From NCBI RefSeq assembly GCF_900119315.1, contig NZ_LT827010.1:944501-1008500 (forward strand): a stretch of 64,000 nucleotides of DNA. Reading direction: 5' to 3'. Within the stretch, counting starts at the first letter, position 1. Every line of letters starts with the position of its first letter. Both the position numbers and the translations under genes were made by a program. Below, piece by piece: positions 47,193-56,261 of the stretch. Source of the DNA: Actinoplanes sp. SE50/110. GTDB lineage: Bacteria; Actinomycetota; Actinomycetes; Mycobacteriales; Micromonosporaceae. Under the pieces are notes generated by a model. It did no database searches. It was not told the DNA's origin and saw only the letters and a program-made list of their open reading frames with translations.

Positions 47193-50100
47193 GTGACCGT
47201 GGAATTCCGGGTATTGGGACCGCTGGACGCGCTCATCGACGGTCAGCGCATCGATGTCGGCGGTAATCGTCAACAGATCGTCCTGGCCAGCCTGGTGCTC
47301 GAAGCCGGCTCGGTGATCTCGATCGACCGCCTGATGCGAGCGGTCTACGGCGAGAGCCTCCCGTCCAGCGCCCGCGTTCAAGTACAGATCTGCGTCTCCG
47401 CGCTGCGGAGGCTTTTCGGCCAGCACGGCCATCCCAAGGCGATCGTCACCCGCAACCAGGGTTACGTGCTGGCGCCCACCGAGATCGACGTGGATCTCCA
47501 ACGATACGAGAGCCTGGTCATGCAGGCGCGGGCGGCGGGCAACGCCGGACGCAAGGAGGAGTCGACCGCTCGCTACCGCGAGGCGCTCGCCCTCTGGCGC
47601 GGACCGGCCCTGGAGGGGCTCGACAGCGAGCCGCTGCGGATGGTCGCCGACCGGCTCGCCGAACGCCGGCTCACCGTCACCGAGGACTGCATCGAGTACG
47701 ACCTGGAGCTGGGCCGCCACCGCGAGGTGATCGCCGAGCTGGTCGGCCTGGTCGGCACCTACCCGCTGCGGGAACGGCTGCGCGGGCAGCTGATGCTGGC
47801 GCTCTACCGCTCCGGCCGGCAGGCCGAGGCGCTGGACGCCTACCGGGCGGCCCGGCGCACGCTGATCGACGAGCTGGGCCTGGAGCCCAGCGAGTGGCTG
47901 CAGCAGCTGGAACGCTCGATCCTGGCCTCCGACGCCGACCTGAGCGCGCCCGAGGCGACGACCGCCGCGGTCCCGCTCTCGCTCCTGCCGGTGGTGGAGC
48001 CGGAGGTGCCGCCGCCGGATCTGCTCGTGCTGGAACCGGAAGCGGCGCGGGCGGTCGCCGACCCGGCCCCGGCGGCTCGCGGGGGCCAGCCGGTGCCGAG
48101 CATGCTGCCCACCGACATCGCCGACTTCACCGGACGCACCGAGCAGATCGAGGCCATCCAGGCGCACCTGACGGCGGCCGCCGGAGATCCGGCGCAGCTG
48201 GCCGTGCCGATCATCGTGGTGGCCGGCAAGCCGGGGATCGGCAAGACCGCGCTCGGCATCCACGTCTCGCACCGGCTGGCACCGCGCTATCCGGACGGGC
48301 AGCTCTTCGCCGACCTGCACGGGCGGTCGTCGGACCGGGTCAGCCCGATGCAGATCCTGGAGCGGTTCCTGCGCACCCTCGGGGTGCCCGGCGCGTCCAT
48401 CCCGGACGGGCTGGAGGAGCGCGCCGAGATGTATCGGGGGCTGCTCTCCGACCGGCGGATGCTGGTGGTGCTGGACAACGCCGGCTCGGAGGCGCAGGTG
48501 CTGCCACTGCTGCCGGGCAATCCGCGCACCGCGGTGCTGATCACCACCCGCAGCCGGCTCGGCGCCCTGCCCGGCGCGGTGCACGTCGACATCGACGTGC
48601 TCGACCCGTCGCACTGCGTCGCGCTGTTGTCCCGGATCGCCGGGGACGACCGGGTCCTGGCCGAGACCGACGCGGTCGCCGCCCTCACCGAGCTGTGCGG
48701 GCGGCTGCCGCTCGCGCTGCGGATCGCCGGCGCCCGGCTGTCGGCGCGCCCGCACTGGTCGGTCGAGCAGCTCGCCGACCGGCTGGAGAACGAGTCGCGC
48801 CGGCTCGACGAGCTCAACCACGGCGCGATGGGGGTGCGGGTCAGCATCTCGCTGACCTACGACAACATCAGCGACGCCGCCCGGCGACTGTTCCGCCTGC
48901 TCGCCGTCGTGGACAGCCCGGCCTTCTCGGCCTGGGTCTGCGCGGCGCTGCTCGACGAGGCGCTGCCGGACGCCTACGACCTGCTGGACGACCTGGTCGA
49001 CGCCCAGCTGGTGGAGATCGACAGCACCGAGCCCGGCCCGCACCGGCAGTACCGGTTCCACGACCTGATCCGGGTCTTCGCCCGGGAGCGGCTGGCCGCC
49101 GAGGAACCGCTGGCCGATCGCAACGCCGCGCTGCAACGGGTGTTCGGCGGTCTGCTGTTCCTGTCCGAGGAGGCGCACCGGAAGTTCTACGGCGAGGGCA
49201 ACAAGGAGGTGCACAGCGCGGCGCCGCGCTGGCGGATCCCACAGCGGTCGGTGGACCGGATGCTGAGCGATCCGCTCGGCTGGTTCGAGCGGGAGCGGCA
49301 GTCCATCGTGGCCGCGGTGCGTCAGGCCGCCGAGGTCGGAGCGGTCGAGTACTGCTGGGATCTGGCGGTCACCGCGGTCACCCTGTTCGAGACGCGGGTC
49401 TACCTCAACGACTGGCGGACCACTCACGAGATCGCACTCGCCGCGGTGCGCCGGGCCGGTGACCGGCTGGGCCACGGCATGGTCCTCTACTCGATGGGTG
49501 CACTCACCATCGCGGAGCGGCGGTTCGCCGAAGGGCGTCGTCGGCTGGAAGACGCTCTGGAGATGTTCGAGGTGCTCGGCGAGGAGAGCGGCCACGCCAT
49601 GGTCAACCGGCACCTGGCCTACCTGGAGCGGATGGACGGCAACCTGGACGAGGCGGCCCGCCGGTACGAGCAGGTGCTGCCCGTGGTTCGCCGCGGCGGC
49701 AATCCGGCCGCGCTGGCCTATGTGCTGCACAGCATGGCGCAGATCGAGATGGAGCGCGGCAACGCCGGCGACGCCAAGGCGATGCTGGAGCAGTCGCTGG
49801 AACTCAGCCGCCGGGTCGGCGGCCGGCGCATCGAGGCGCAGGTGCTGCACCGGCTGGGCCAGGCCCACCTTCAGGCCGGCGAGCCGGAGTCGGCGGTGAC
49901 CGTGTTCGGCGAGGCACTGACCGCGGCACACGGGCTGGGTGATCCGATCGGCGAGGCGTACGCGACGCTCGGACTGGGTGCGGCGTATCTGAGCGCCGGC
50001 GACCTCACCGAGGCCGGCGCCGCGCTGGCCCGGGCCCGGGAACTCGCGTCCATCAACGGCGAGAGGTTGATCGAGGCGCGGGTCGAGTTCTGCATGGGCG

Positions 50101-50249
50101 AGCTGTCGCTGGCCGCCGACCTGCCGGACGCGGCGACCACCCACCTGGAACGGGCGCTGGTGATGTTCCGGGAGATCCATGCCCCGCTTTTCGAGGAACG
50201 TGTTCTGGCGATGCTGCAACGAACGAAAAATCAGTGTCGCGTGGCCTGA
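47193..50249 (+). CDS. AfsR/SARP-family transcriptional regulator with NB-ARC and TPR domains
   Basis: 1018 residues, GTG start. OmpR-type winged-helix DNA-binding domain (about 1-95), BTAD helical domain (95-245; ALWRGPALEGL, LRLELGLEPS-like GLEPSEWLQQLE), Ala/Pro linker, NB-ARC ATPase (about 310-640; Walker A VVAGKPGIGKTAL, VVLDNA, ITTRSRL) and C-terminal TPR repeats (about 730-1010). This is the layout of AfsR-like pathway regulators that switch on specialised metabolism. Probably controls nearby biosynthetic genes (leuA-like, LuxR regulator, possibly the lasso operon). Ends just before a strong terminator. Confidence 0.92.
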   Translation: MTVEFRVLGPLDALIDGQRIDVGGNRQQIVLASLVLEAGSVISIDRLMRAVYGESLPSSARVQVQICVSALRRLFGQHGHPKAIVTRNQGYVLAPTEIDVDLQRYESLVMQARAAGNAGRKEESTARYREALALWRGPALEGLDSEPLRMVADRLAERRLTVTEDCIEYDLELGRHREVIAELVGLVGTYPLRERLRGQLMLALYRSGRQAEALDAYRAARRTLIDELGLEPSEWLQQLERSILASDADLSAPEATTAAVPLSLLPVVEPEVPPPDLLVLEPEAARAVADPAPAARGGQPVPSMLPTDIADFTGRTEQIEAIQAHLTAAAGDPAQLAVPIIVVAGKPGIGKTALGIHVSHRLAPRYPDGQLFADLHGRSSDRVSPMQILERFLRTLGVPGASIPDGLEERAEMYRGLLSDRRMLVVLDNAGSEAQVLPLLPGNPRTAVLITTRSRLGALPGAVHVDIDVLDPSHCVALLSRIAGDDRVLAETDAVAALTELCGRLPLALRIAGARLSARPHWSVEQLADRLENESRRLDELNHGAMGVRVSISLTYDNISDAARRLFRLLAVVDSPAFSAWVCAALLDEALPDAYDLLDDLVDAQLVEIDSTEPGPHRQYRFHDLIRVFARERLAAEEPLADRNAALQRVFGGLLFLSEEAHRKFYGEGNKEVHSAAPRWRIPQRSVDRMLSDPLGWFERERQSIVAAVRQAAEVGAVEYCWDLAVTAVTLFETRVYLNDWRTTHEIALAAVRRAGDRLGHGMVLYSMGALTIAERRFAEGRRRLEDALEMFEVLGEESGHAMVNRHLAYLERMDGNLDEAARRYEQVLPVVRRGGNPAALAYVLHSMAQIEMERGNAGDAKAMLEQSLELSRRVGGRRIEAQVLHRLGQAHLQAGEPESAVTVFGEALTAAHGLGDPIGEAYATLGLGAAYLSAGDLTEAGAALARARELASINGERLIEARVEFCMGELSLAADLPDAATTHLERALVMFREIHAPLFEERVLAMLQRTKNQCRVA

Positions 50250-50265
50250 CAACAGAGCAGAGAGA

Positions 50266-50297
50266 AAGGGAAGGTATCCGGTCGGATGCCTTCCCTT
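50266..50297. terminator. Strong bidirectional terminator
   Basis: AAGGGAAGGTATCC (50266-50279) pairs with GGATGCCTTCCCTT (50284-50297), 13 of 14 positions plus a G-T, loop GGTC-like, followed by TTC. Sits between the SARP gene and the convergent small gene at 50315, serving both. Confidence 0.85.
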
Positions 50298-50314
50298 TTC
50301 GCGTGGCGGGCAAT

Positions 50315-50509
50315 TCACCCTTCCCAGGGCCAGGTGCCGCTGATCGTGGTGTCGTCGGCGCCGGTGGCCACGCTGGTGCCGGCCGGCGTGCCGGGCTGCG
50401 CAGGCGTCGTGTCGTTGCTGTCGGCAGTGGCGGCGCCGAGGACGGCGAGCACGGCGGCGGCGACGGCGGCGACGACGAAACGGGCGCTGCGGCGGGTGAA
50501 CTTACGCAT
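50315..50509 (-). CDS. Tiny secreted peptide
   Basis: 64 codons. A basic N-terminus (MRKFTRRSARF), hydrophobic core (VVAAVAAAVLAVLGAA) with cleavage near TADS (about residue 31), leaving about 33 residues rich in Thr/Asp/Gly/Pro and ending TISGTWPWEG. An AAAGG lies about 9 bases before the ATG. No family recognised. Its position between a SARP regulator and biosynthetic-looking genes is suggestive only. Confidence 0.6.
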   Translation of the reverse strand: MRKFTRRSARFVVAAVAAAVLAVLGAATADSNDTTPAQPGTPAGTSVATGADDTTISGTWPWEG

Positions 50510-50738
50510 GGGAATGTACGCCTTTCAATTTCGAGGAGTTTCGACCCGGTGCTCACCGTGTCGACGCCATTGACGCTAGGGGCCTCCCCTATCGCCGTGT
50601 TATCAAGCGATCCATTGACCGGCTTTCCGGCGATGGCCGTCGACGATAACGAAAGGATCGTGCGGCGATAACGCGATAACGGAGTATGTCGCCAATGGGC
50701 GATGGCGCCGCGGAACCGGACGGCAGGGTGAGAGTTTC

Positions 50739-51095
50739 ATGAGTATCTCCGCGCAAGCAGTGGACGTCGTGTACGGCCGGCCGGCCGCGGGTGTGCAGGT
50801 CCGGCTCCAGCGGAAGATCTCCGACCTGGGGCACGAACTGGACGACTGGGTGACCGTGGATCACGCCGAGACCGACCACGAGGGATACGTGCGCGCCTGG
50901 ACCGAGAAGCGTCTCGGCCGCGGCCCGTACCAACTCGTCTTCGACAGCAACGCCTACTTCGCGACGCTCGGCCTGAGCACCGCGTACAAGGAGGTCTCGG
51001 TCGTCGTGCGATTGACCGGGGAATCCGACAGCTGTCAGGTCCAGGTACGGCTCGCGCCCTACTCCTACTCGATGTATTTCGGCTTCCGGGACTGA
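50739..51095 (+). CDS. Transthyretin/HIUase-like protein lacking the catalytic residues
   Basis: 118 residues with the fold signature of 5-hydroxyisourate hydrolase: VDVVYGRPAAGVQVRLQR at the start and EVSVVV...RLAPYSYSMYFGFRD at the end. But the active-site features are changed: the N-terminal histidine (normally STHVLD) is Gln (SAQAVD), DGR is TDHEGY, the second histidine (YHVPLLLSP) is Gln (CQVQVRLAP) and the terminal YRGS is YFGF. So it is unlikely to hydrolyse hydroxyisourate. No uricase or OHCU decarboxylase gene accompanies it. The adjacent leuA-like gene, 32 bases downstream, suggests a role in the same pathway. Confidence 0.78.
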   Translation: MSISAQAVDVVYGRPAAGVQVRLQRKISDLGHELDDWVTVDHAETDHEGYVRAWTEKRLGRGPYQLVFDSNAYFATLGLSTAYKEVSVVVRLTGESDSCQVQVRLAPYSYSMYFGFRD

Positions 51096-51127
51096 TCCGG
51101 TCCCGTCCTAGAAATCAGGGGGAATCA

Positions 51128-52813
51128 ATGGGGAACAAGTACGTCCGGCCGTTCACGCCGACGTTCCCGGAACGCACCTGGCCCGGACGGACCATCACCT
51201 CGGCGCCACGCTGGCTCTCCACCGACCTGCGCGACGGCAACCAGTCGCTGGTCAACCCGATGGGCCCGGACCGCAAACTCACGATGTTCCGGCTGCTCAC
51301 CGCGATGGGCTACAAGGAGATCGAGGTCGGATTCCCGGTCGCCAGCCGGGACGACCACGATTTCCTGCGCCTGCTCATCGAGGAGGACCTGATCCCGGAC
51401 GACGTCCGGATCTCGGTGCTGGTGCAGGCCCGCGACGAGCTGATCCGGCGCACCGTGGACAGCCTGGCCGGCGCGCCGCGGGCCACCATCCACATCTACA
51501 ACGCCACCTCGCCGCAGTTTCGCCGGGTGGTCTTCGGCATGGACCGGGCCGAGTGCAAGGAGCTCGCGGTGCAGAGCACCCGGCTGATGCTCAAGTACGC
51601 CGACCGCACCCTCGCCGGCTGCGACCTCGGCTTCCAGTACTCCCCGGAACTGTTCAACGACACCGAGCTGGACTTCTCGCTGGAGGTCTGCGAAGCGGTG
51701 ATGGACGTGTGGCAGCCGGCGGCGGACCGCCCGATCATCCTGAACTTCCCGACCACTGTGGAACGGGCGACCCCGAACGTCTTCGCCGACCAGATCGAGT
51801 GGCTGGACCGGAACCTGAGCCGGCGCGACCACGTCTGCCTCTCCGTGCACCCGCACAACGACCGGGGCACCGGGGTGGCGACCGCCGAGATGGCGCTGCT
51901 CGCCGGCGCGCAGCGGATCGAAGGCTGCCTGCTCGGCAACGGTGAGCGGGCCGGCAACGTCGACCTGGTTACCCTCGGGCTCAACATGTTCAGCCAGGGC
52001 GTCGACCCGGGCATCGACTTCTCCGACATCAACGAGGTCCGCCGGGTCGTCGAGTACTGCACCGAGATTCCGGTGCACCCGCGCCACCCGTACGCCGGCG
52101 ACCTCGTCTACACCGCCTTCTCCGGCTCCCATCAGGACGCCATCAAGAAGGGCTTCGACGAGCGGAAACGGACCGGCGACCAGCGCTGGGAGATCCCGTA
52201 CCTGCCGATCGACCCGGACGACGTCGGGCGCACCTACGAGAGCGTGGTGCGGATCAACAGTCAGTCCGGCAAGGGTGGCGTCGCGTACGTCATCAGCTCC
52301 TGCCTGGGTCTGCATCTGCCCCGCGACCTGCAGCGCGAGTTCGCCGCACTGGTGCAGGCCCGGGCCGACGCGGAGGGCGGCCCGATCGACAGCGACCGGA
52401 TCGTCGAGCTCTTCACCCGGGAGTACGTGTCCCGGCCGCTGCTGTCCGTGCCACTGCCGCTGCGCGAGGCGGTGCCGGTCACCCTGCACGTCGACGGTCA
52501 CGCGTTCGAGGTCGGCGCGGTGCGGGCGGACGCGGTCGAGCGGGTCAAGCAGAGCCTCGCCGCCTGGCGGATCGACCTGCGCGCGGTGCACCGCACCGGC
52601 ACCGGGCTGGCCGACGGCACCGCGACCGGCGTCTACGCCGAGCTGCGCGCCGGGGAACGGACGCTCTGGGGCGTCGCCGCCGACGACGACGTGGAGTCGG
52701 CGATCCTGGCCGCCGTCCGCTCCGCCGCGGCCCGCCTGGGCCGGCCCGCCGAGCGGCCGCGGGGCGCCTATCGAATCGACGAAACTCCCTATCCGATGGC
52801 CCGCGCCAGCTGA
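51128..52813 (+). CDS. leuA: 2-isopropylmalate synthase-family enzyme
   Basis: 561 residues, the length of the two-domain actinobacterial LeuA. Catalytic TIM barrel with the divalent-metal site: STDLRDGNQSL (Asp of the D-G-N motif), FPVASRDDHDF, VHPHNDRGTG (the HxH metal pair) and GCLLGNGERAGN. A C-terminal regulatory-type domain covers about 420-540. Being placed among regulators and the transthyretin-like gene, it may be a pathway-specific copy (leucine-like or homologated precursor) rather than the housekeeping enzyme. Specificity cannot be read from sequence. Confidence 0.88.
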   Translation: MGNKYVRPFTPTFPERTWPGRTITSAPRWLSTDLRDGNQSLVNPMGPDRKLTMFRLLTAMGYKEIEVGFPVASRDDHDFLRLLIEEDLIPDDVRISVLVQARDELIRRTVDSLAGAPRATIHIYNATSPQFRRVVFGMDRAECKELAVQSTRLMLKYADRTLAGCDLGFQYSPELFNDTELDFSLEVCEAVMDVWQPAADRPIILNFPTTVERATPNVFADQIEWLDRNLSRRDHVCLSVHPHNDRGTGVATAEMALLAGAQRIEGCLLGNGERAGNVDLVTLGLNMFSQGVDPGIDFSDINEVRRVVEYCTEIPVHPRHPYAGDLVYTAFSGSHQDAIKKGFDERKRTGDQRWEIPYLPIDPDDVGRTYESVVRINSQSGKGGVAYVISSCLGLHLPRDLQREFAALVQARADAEGGPIDSDRIVELFTREYVSRPLLSVPLPLREAVPVTLHVDGHAFEVGAVRADAVERVKQSLAAWRIDLRAVHRTGTGLADGTATGVYAELRAGERTLWGVAADDDVESAILAAVRSAAARLGRPAERPRGAYRIDETPYPMARAS

Positions 52814-52922
52814 ATAAGCGCAGGTCAACCGCGATAGGCGAGAGATAACGGACCGACAAGGCAGGCCCGTAGCGTACAGGGTGTCGAAGCCGGAAGCGCT
52901 CGCGGAAAACGAGGAAGAAGTC

Positions 52923-55694
52923 ATGGAACTGGTGGAACGGGACGGCGTGATGGCGGTGCTGGACAGCCTTCTGGCAGCCGCCGTCGCCGGAAAGGGACGG
53001 GTCGCCATGGTCACGGGTTCCGTGGCCACCGGTAAGACCGAACTGCTGAACACCTTCGCCGAACGGGTGGTCGACCTGAACGGCCTGGCCATCACCGCGG
53101 TCGGCGCGCGCAGCGAACGGGACCTCCCGCTCGGCGTCTTCGGCCAGCTGCTGATGGACGCGCCGCTGGTCGCCGAGGACAGCCGGCGGGCGATGGACCT
53201 GCTGCACGAGGGCGCCCAGAGCATCCCGGCCGGCCCGGACGGCGCCGCCCGGCTGGACCCGCAGATCGTGCACGCGCTCTGCACCATCCTGCTGGACCTG
53301 TCGCAGCGCTACCCGCTGGTGGTCGTGGTCGACGACATCGACCAGGCCGACCCGGCATCCCTGCTCTGCCTCTCCTACCTGGCCCGCCGGGTGCGGTTCG
53401 CGCCGATGCTCGCGGTGTTCAGCCTCTCCTCGTACGCCCGGCCGGACGAACCCGCGGTCGAACTCGAGGCGCTGAGCCGGCCGCCGCAGGGCGCGCACCT
53501 GTCGGTCGCCGCGCTCAGCCCCGAAGGCGTGCGCCGGATGGCCGCCGAGGTGCTCGACCCGGAGCAGGCCGACCGGATCGCGCCGCGCTGGCACCAGCTC
53601 ACCGGCGGCAACCCGCTGCTGGTCACCGGCCTGGTCGCCGACCACCGGCAGGTGCTCGCCGAGGGCGGCGCCGCGGACGGCGAACCGGTCACCGCCGGCC
53701 ACTACGCCCGGGCCGTCGTGTCCTGCCTGCACCGGATCGACCCACAGCTGGCCGAAGTGGCCCGGGGCGCCGCGATCCTGCCCGAAACCGGACTCCTGGA
53801 CCAGCTGCTCGGCGTCGACGCGGCGCACATCGGCCAGGCGCTGCGCGCCCTGACCACCGCCGGGGTGCTGCACAACGGCGAATACCGGCACCCGGTCGCC
53901 CGGGAAGCGGTGCTCGCCGAGATCCCCGACACGGAACGCCGCGAGATGCACCGGCGGGCCGCGGTGCTCGCCCACTACGGTGGCGCCGCCACCCGGGTGG
54001 TCGCCGACCAGCTGCTCGGCGCCGGTCGCGCGGACGACCCGTGGGCCGTCCCGGTGCTGGAGGAGGCGGCCCGGCAGGGGCTGCGGGAGGGCCGGGTGGA
54101 CACCGCCATCGGCTACCTCCGGCTGGCCTGGCAGACCTGCGCCGACGGACCGCACCGGGCGAAGATCATGACGACCATGCTGCGGGCCGCCTGGCGGATC
54201 AACCCGGGCACCTCCACCGCGTACCTGCCCGAGCTGACCGCCGCCCTGCAGCGCGGATTCCTGCTCGGCGGCGACGCCCTGGCGCTCACCAAAGCGCTGC
54301 TCTGGGACGGCCAGTTCAGCTCGGCACGCACGGTCTTCGACCACCTGAACGCGGTCACCGACGACCTCGACCAGGAGGGCATGACCGAACTGGCGATCGC
54401 CCGGCCCCTGCTGCGCTGCACCTACCCGCCGTTCTTCGCGCTGCTGCGCCAGCCGTCCGAGCGGCCGCCGGCCGTGTCGACGGTCGCCGCCAGCCACCGG
54501 CTGGAAGCGGCGACCGCGCTGGCCACGGTGCTCACCCGCGGCCCGTCCGAGAAGATCGCCACCGCGGTGCAGCGGATCCTGCACAACTCCCGGCTGGACG
54601 AGATGAGCCTGGACACGGTGGAGAGCGCGCTGCTCACCCTCACCTACGGTGGCTGGTGCGACCAGGCGGCGTCCTGGTGCGACCTGTTCGTCGAGGAGGC
54701 GGTCACCCGCCGCGCGCCGAGCCGGCTGGCCCGGCTGTCCGCGATCCGCGCCGAAGTATCGCTGCGCCTCGGCGACCTGCCCGCCGCCGTCCGGCACGCC
54801 AGGTTCGCCCTCGACACCATGCCGCCGGCCAGCTGGGGGGTGGCGATCGGCGCCGCGGTCGCGCCGATGATGCTGGCGGCCACCGCGATGGGCCGCTACG
54901 ACCTGGTCCGTGAACAGCTCGACCAGCCGGTGCCGGAGGAGATGTTCCACACCCGCTACGGACTGCACTACCTGCAGGCCCGCGGCCGGTACAGCATGGC
55001 GATCGGGCAGCTCCAGCTGGCCCTGCGCGACTTCGAACTGTGCGGGGAACTGGCCGGCAAATGGCACCTCGACGTGCCCGGCCTGGTGCCGTGGCGGGTC
55101 GACATGGCCGAGGCGCTGCTGCTGGCCGGTCTGCCCGACCGGGCCCACGAGCTGATCGAGGACCAGCTGAACCGTTGCGCCAAGAACAACCCGAGGGTCC
55201 AGGGCATGGCAATGCGGCTGTACGCGGCGACCAGCCAGCCCCGGCACCGCCCGATGTTCCTGCGCCAGTCCGTCGACCTGCAGGCCGGCGACGAGTACGA
55301 GCAGGCCCGCGCTCTGGTCGACCTCACCGGGGCGTACGAGGCGGTCGGCGAGTCCCGGCGGGCCGGCATGATCGCCCGGCGGGCCCGGGCCCTGGCCGAC
55401 AAGACCGAGGCCGAGCCGCTGCTCGCCACGCTCAGCCCCGAGCTGGGCGGCGACGAGGCCGAGACGGCGACGGCCCTGAACCTGGCCGCCGGGGCAGTCA
55501 CCCTCAGCGACGCCGAACGTCGAGTCGCGATCCTGGCGGCCGACGGCTACACCAACCGGGAGATCGCCACCAAGCTGTACATCACGGTCAGCACGGTGGA
55601 GCAGCACCTGACCCGCGTCTACCGCAAGCTGGACGTGCACCGGCGCACCGACCTTCCGGCCCACCTCCTCCGCGACCACGCCACCGCCAACTGA
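52923..55694 (+). CDS. LuxR-family regulator with N-terminal AAA ATPase (LAL/MalT type)
   Basis: About 923 residues. Walker A VTGSVATGKTELL near the N-terminus, Walker B VVVVDDIDQAD, then a long helical region with TPR-like repeats, and a C-terminal LuxR helix-turn-helix (LSDAERRVAILAADGYTNREIATKLY). This is the layout of pathway-specific activators of biosynthetic clusters. ATG at 52923 chosen because GAGGAAG lies about 6-8 bases upstream and the family typically begins LVERD; a GTG 42 bases earlier is possible. Confidence 0.9.
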   Translation: MELVERDGVMAVLDSLLAAAVAGKGRVAMVTGSVATGKTELLNTFAERVVDLNGLAITAVGARSERDLPLGVFGQLLMDAPLVAEDSRRAMDLLHEGAQSIPAGPDGAARLDPQIVHALCTILLDLSQRYPLVVVVDDIDQADPASLLCLSYLARRVRFAPMLAVFSLSSYARPDEPAVELEALSRPPQGAHLSVAALSPEGVRRMAAEVLDPEQADRIAPRWHQLTGGNPLLVTGLVADHRQVLAEGGAADGEPVTAGHYARAVVSCLHRIDPQLAEVARGAAILPETGLLDQLLGVDAAHIGQALRALTTAGVLHNGEYRHPVAREAVLAEIPDTERREMHRRAAVLAHYGGAATRVVADQLLGAGRADDPWAVPVLEEAARQGLREGRVDTAIGYLRLAWQTCADGPHRAKIMTTMLRAAWRINPGTSTAYLPELTAALQRGFLLGGDALALTKALLWDGQFSSARTVFDHLNAVTDDLDQEGMTELAIARPLLRCTYPPFFALLRQPSERPPAVSTVAASHRLEAATALATVLTRGPSEKIATAVQRILHNSRLDEMSLDTVESALLTLTYGGWCDQAASWCDLFVEEAVTRRAPSRLARLSAIRAEVSLRLGDLPAAVRHARFALDTMPPASWGVAIGAAVAPMMLAATAMGRYDLVREQLDQPVPEEMFHTRYGLHYLQARGRYSMAIGQLQLALRDFELCGELAGKWHLDVPGLVPWRVDMAEALLLAGLPDRAHELIEDQLNRCAKNNPRVQGMAMRLYAATSQPRHRPMFLRQSVDLQAGDEYEQARALVDLTGAYEAVGESRRAGMIARRARALADKTEAEPLLATLSPELGGDEAETATALNLAAGAVTLSDAERRVAILAADGYTNREIATKLYITVSTVEQHLTRVYRKLDVHRRTDLPAHLLRDHATAN

Positions 55695-55743
55695 CCGGGC
55701 TGCGGCCGGCGGCGGCCCGACCCCCACGCCGCCGGCCGCAGCC

Positions 55744-55931
55744 CTCCACCCGAAGGCCTGCCGGCCACGCCGCCGGTCGCGGCCTAGGAGTTCCACCCGG
55801 AGGCCTGCCGGCCACGCCGCCGGCCGCGGCCTCGGCCTTCCACCCGGAGGCCTGCCGGCCACGCCGCCGGCCGCGGCCCCGGCCTTCCACCCGGAGGCCC
55901 GCCGGCCACCCCGCCGGCCTCGGACCCGCAG
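55744..55931. repeat. 47-bp GC-rich tandem repeat, four copies
   Basis: Copies at 55744-55790, 55791-55837, 55838-55884 and 55885-55931. Copies two and three are nearly identical; one and four are diverged. Each contains CCGGAGGCCTGCCGGCCACG-like palindromic words. It lies just after the LuxR-ATPase gene. 47 is not a multiple of 3, so no frame stays in phase through all copies; probably non-coding. Confidence 0.85.
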
Positions 55932-55975
55932 GCTGGCCTACGCCCTCCCGAACATCCTCAAAGCTCCCTCCCCCA

Positions 55976-56017
55976 AGTGAAGAAGGGTCCGGCCATGCGG
56001 CCGGGCCCTTCTTCACT
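55976..56017. terminator. Very strong hairpin terminator
   Basis: Nineteen-base arms (55976-55994 and 55999-56017; AGTGAAGAAGGG at one end, CCCTTCTTCACT at the other) pair at 18 of 19 positions around loop ATGC. Ends the LuxR-side transcript, or any transcript from the 56936 gene running past its stop. Confidence 0.85.
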
Positions 56018-56160
56018 TCAACGAGGAATCGAGATGCCGAAGGCGGTGCGTGCCGGCGTGGAACGAGGCAGGAAAGCCACGAAGTGGCGAAGAGGAAGGA
56101 GGCAGCGTGCGAGGACTGATGGCGGCACGGTGGGCAGCGCCAGTGGTGGAGGGTGATCCC

Positions 56161-56224
56161 GGTGGCCCGGTGGCCCGGTGGCCCGGTGGCCCGGTGGCGC
56201 GGTGGCGCGGTGGCGCGGTGGCAG
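56161..56224. repeat. 8-bp microsatellite-like repeat
   Basis: About eight copies of GGTGGCCC then GGTGGCGC, head to tail. It lies in the 55695-56261 gap, just downstream of the phosphopantetheinyl transferase stop. An octamer array is prone to slippage. Confidence 0.8.
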
Positions 56225-56261
56225 CGGTGGCGCGGCCGATGGCTGAGGGCGCCTACTGGGG

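Noticed and set aside
46863..50318. A 1151-codon minus-strand frame opposite the SARP gene
   Set aside because: Mirror image of the SARP coding frame; low complexity and no motif.
55744..55931. Possible CRISPR array
   Set aside because: The 47-bp units abut without unique spacers.
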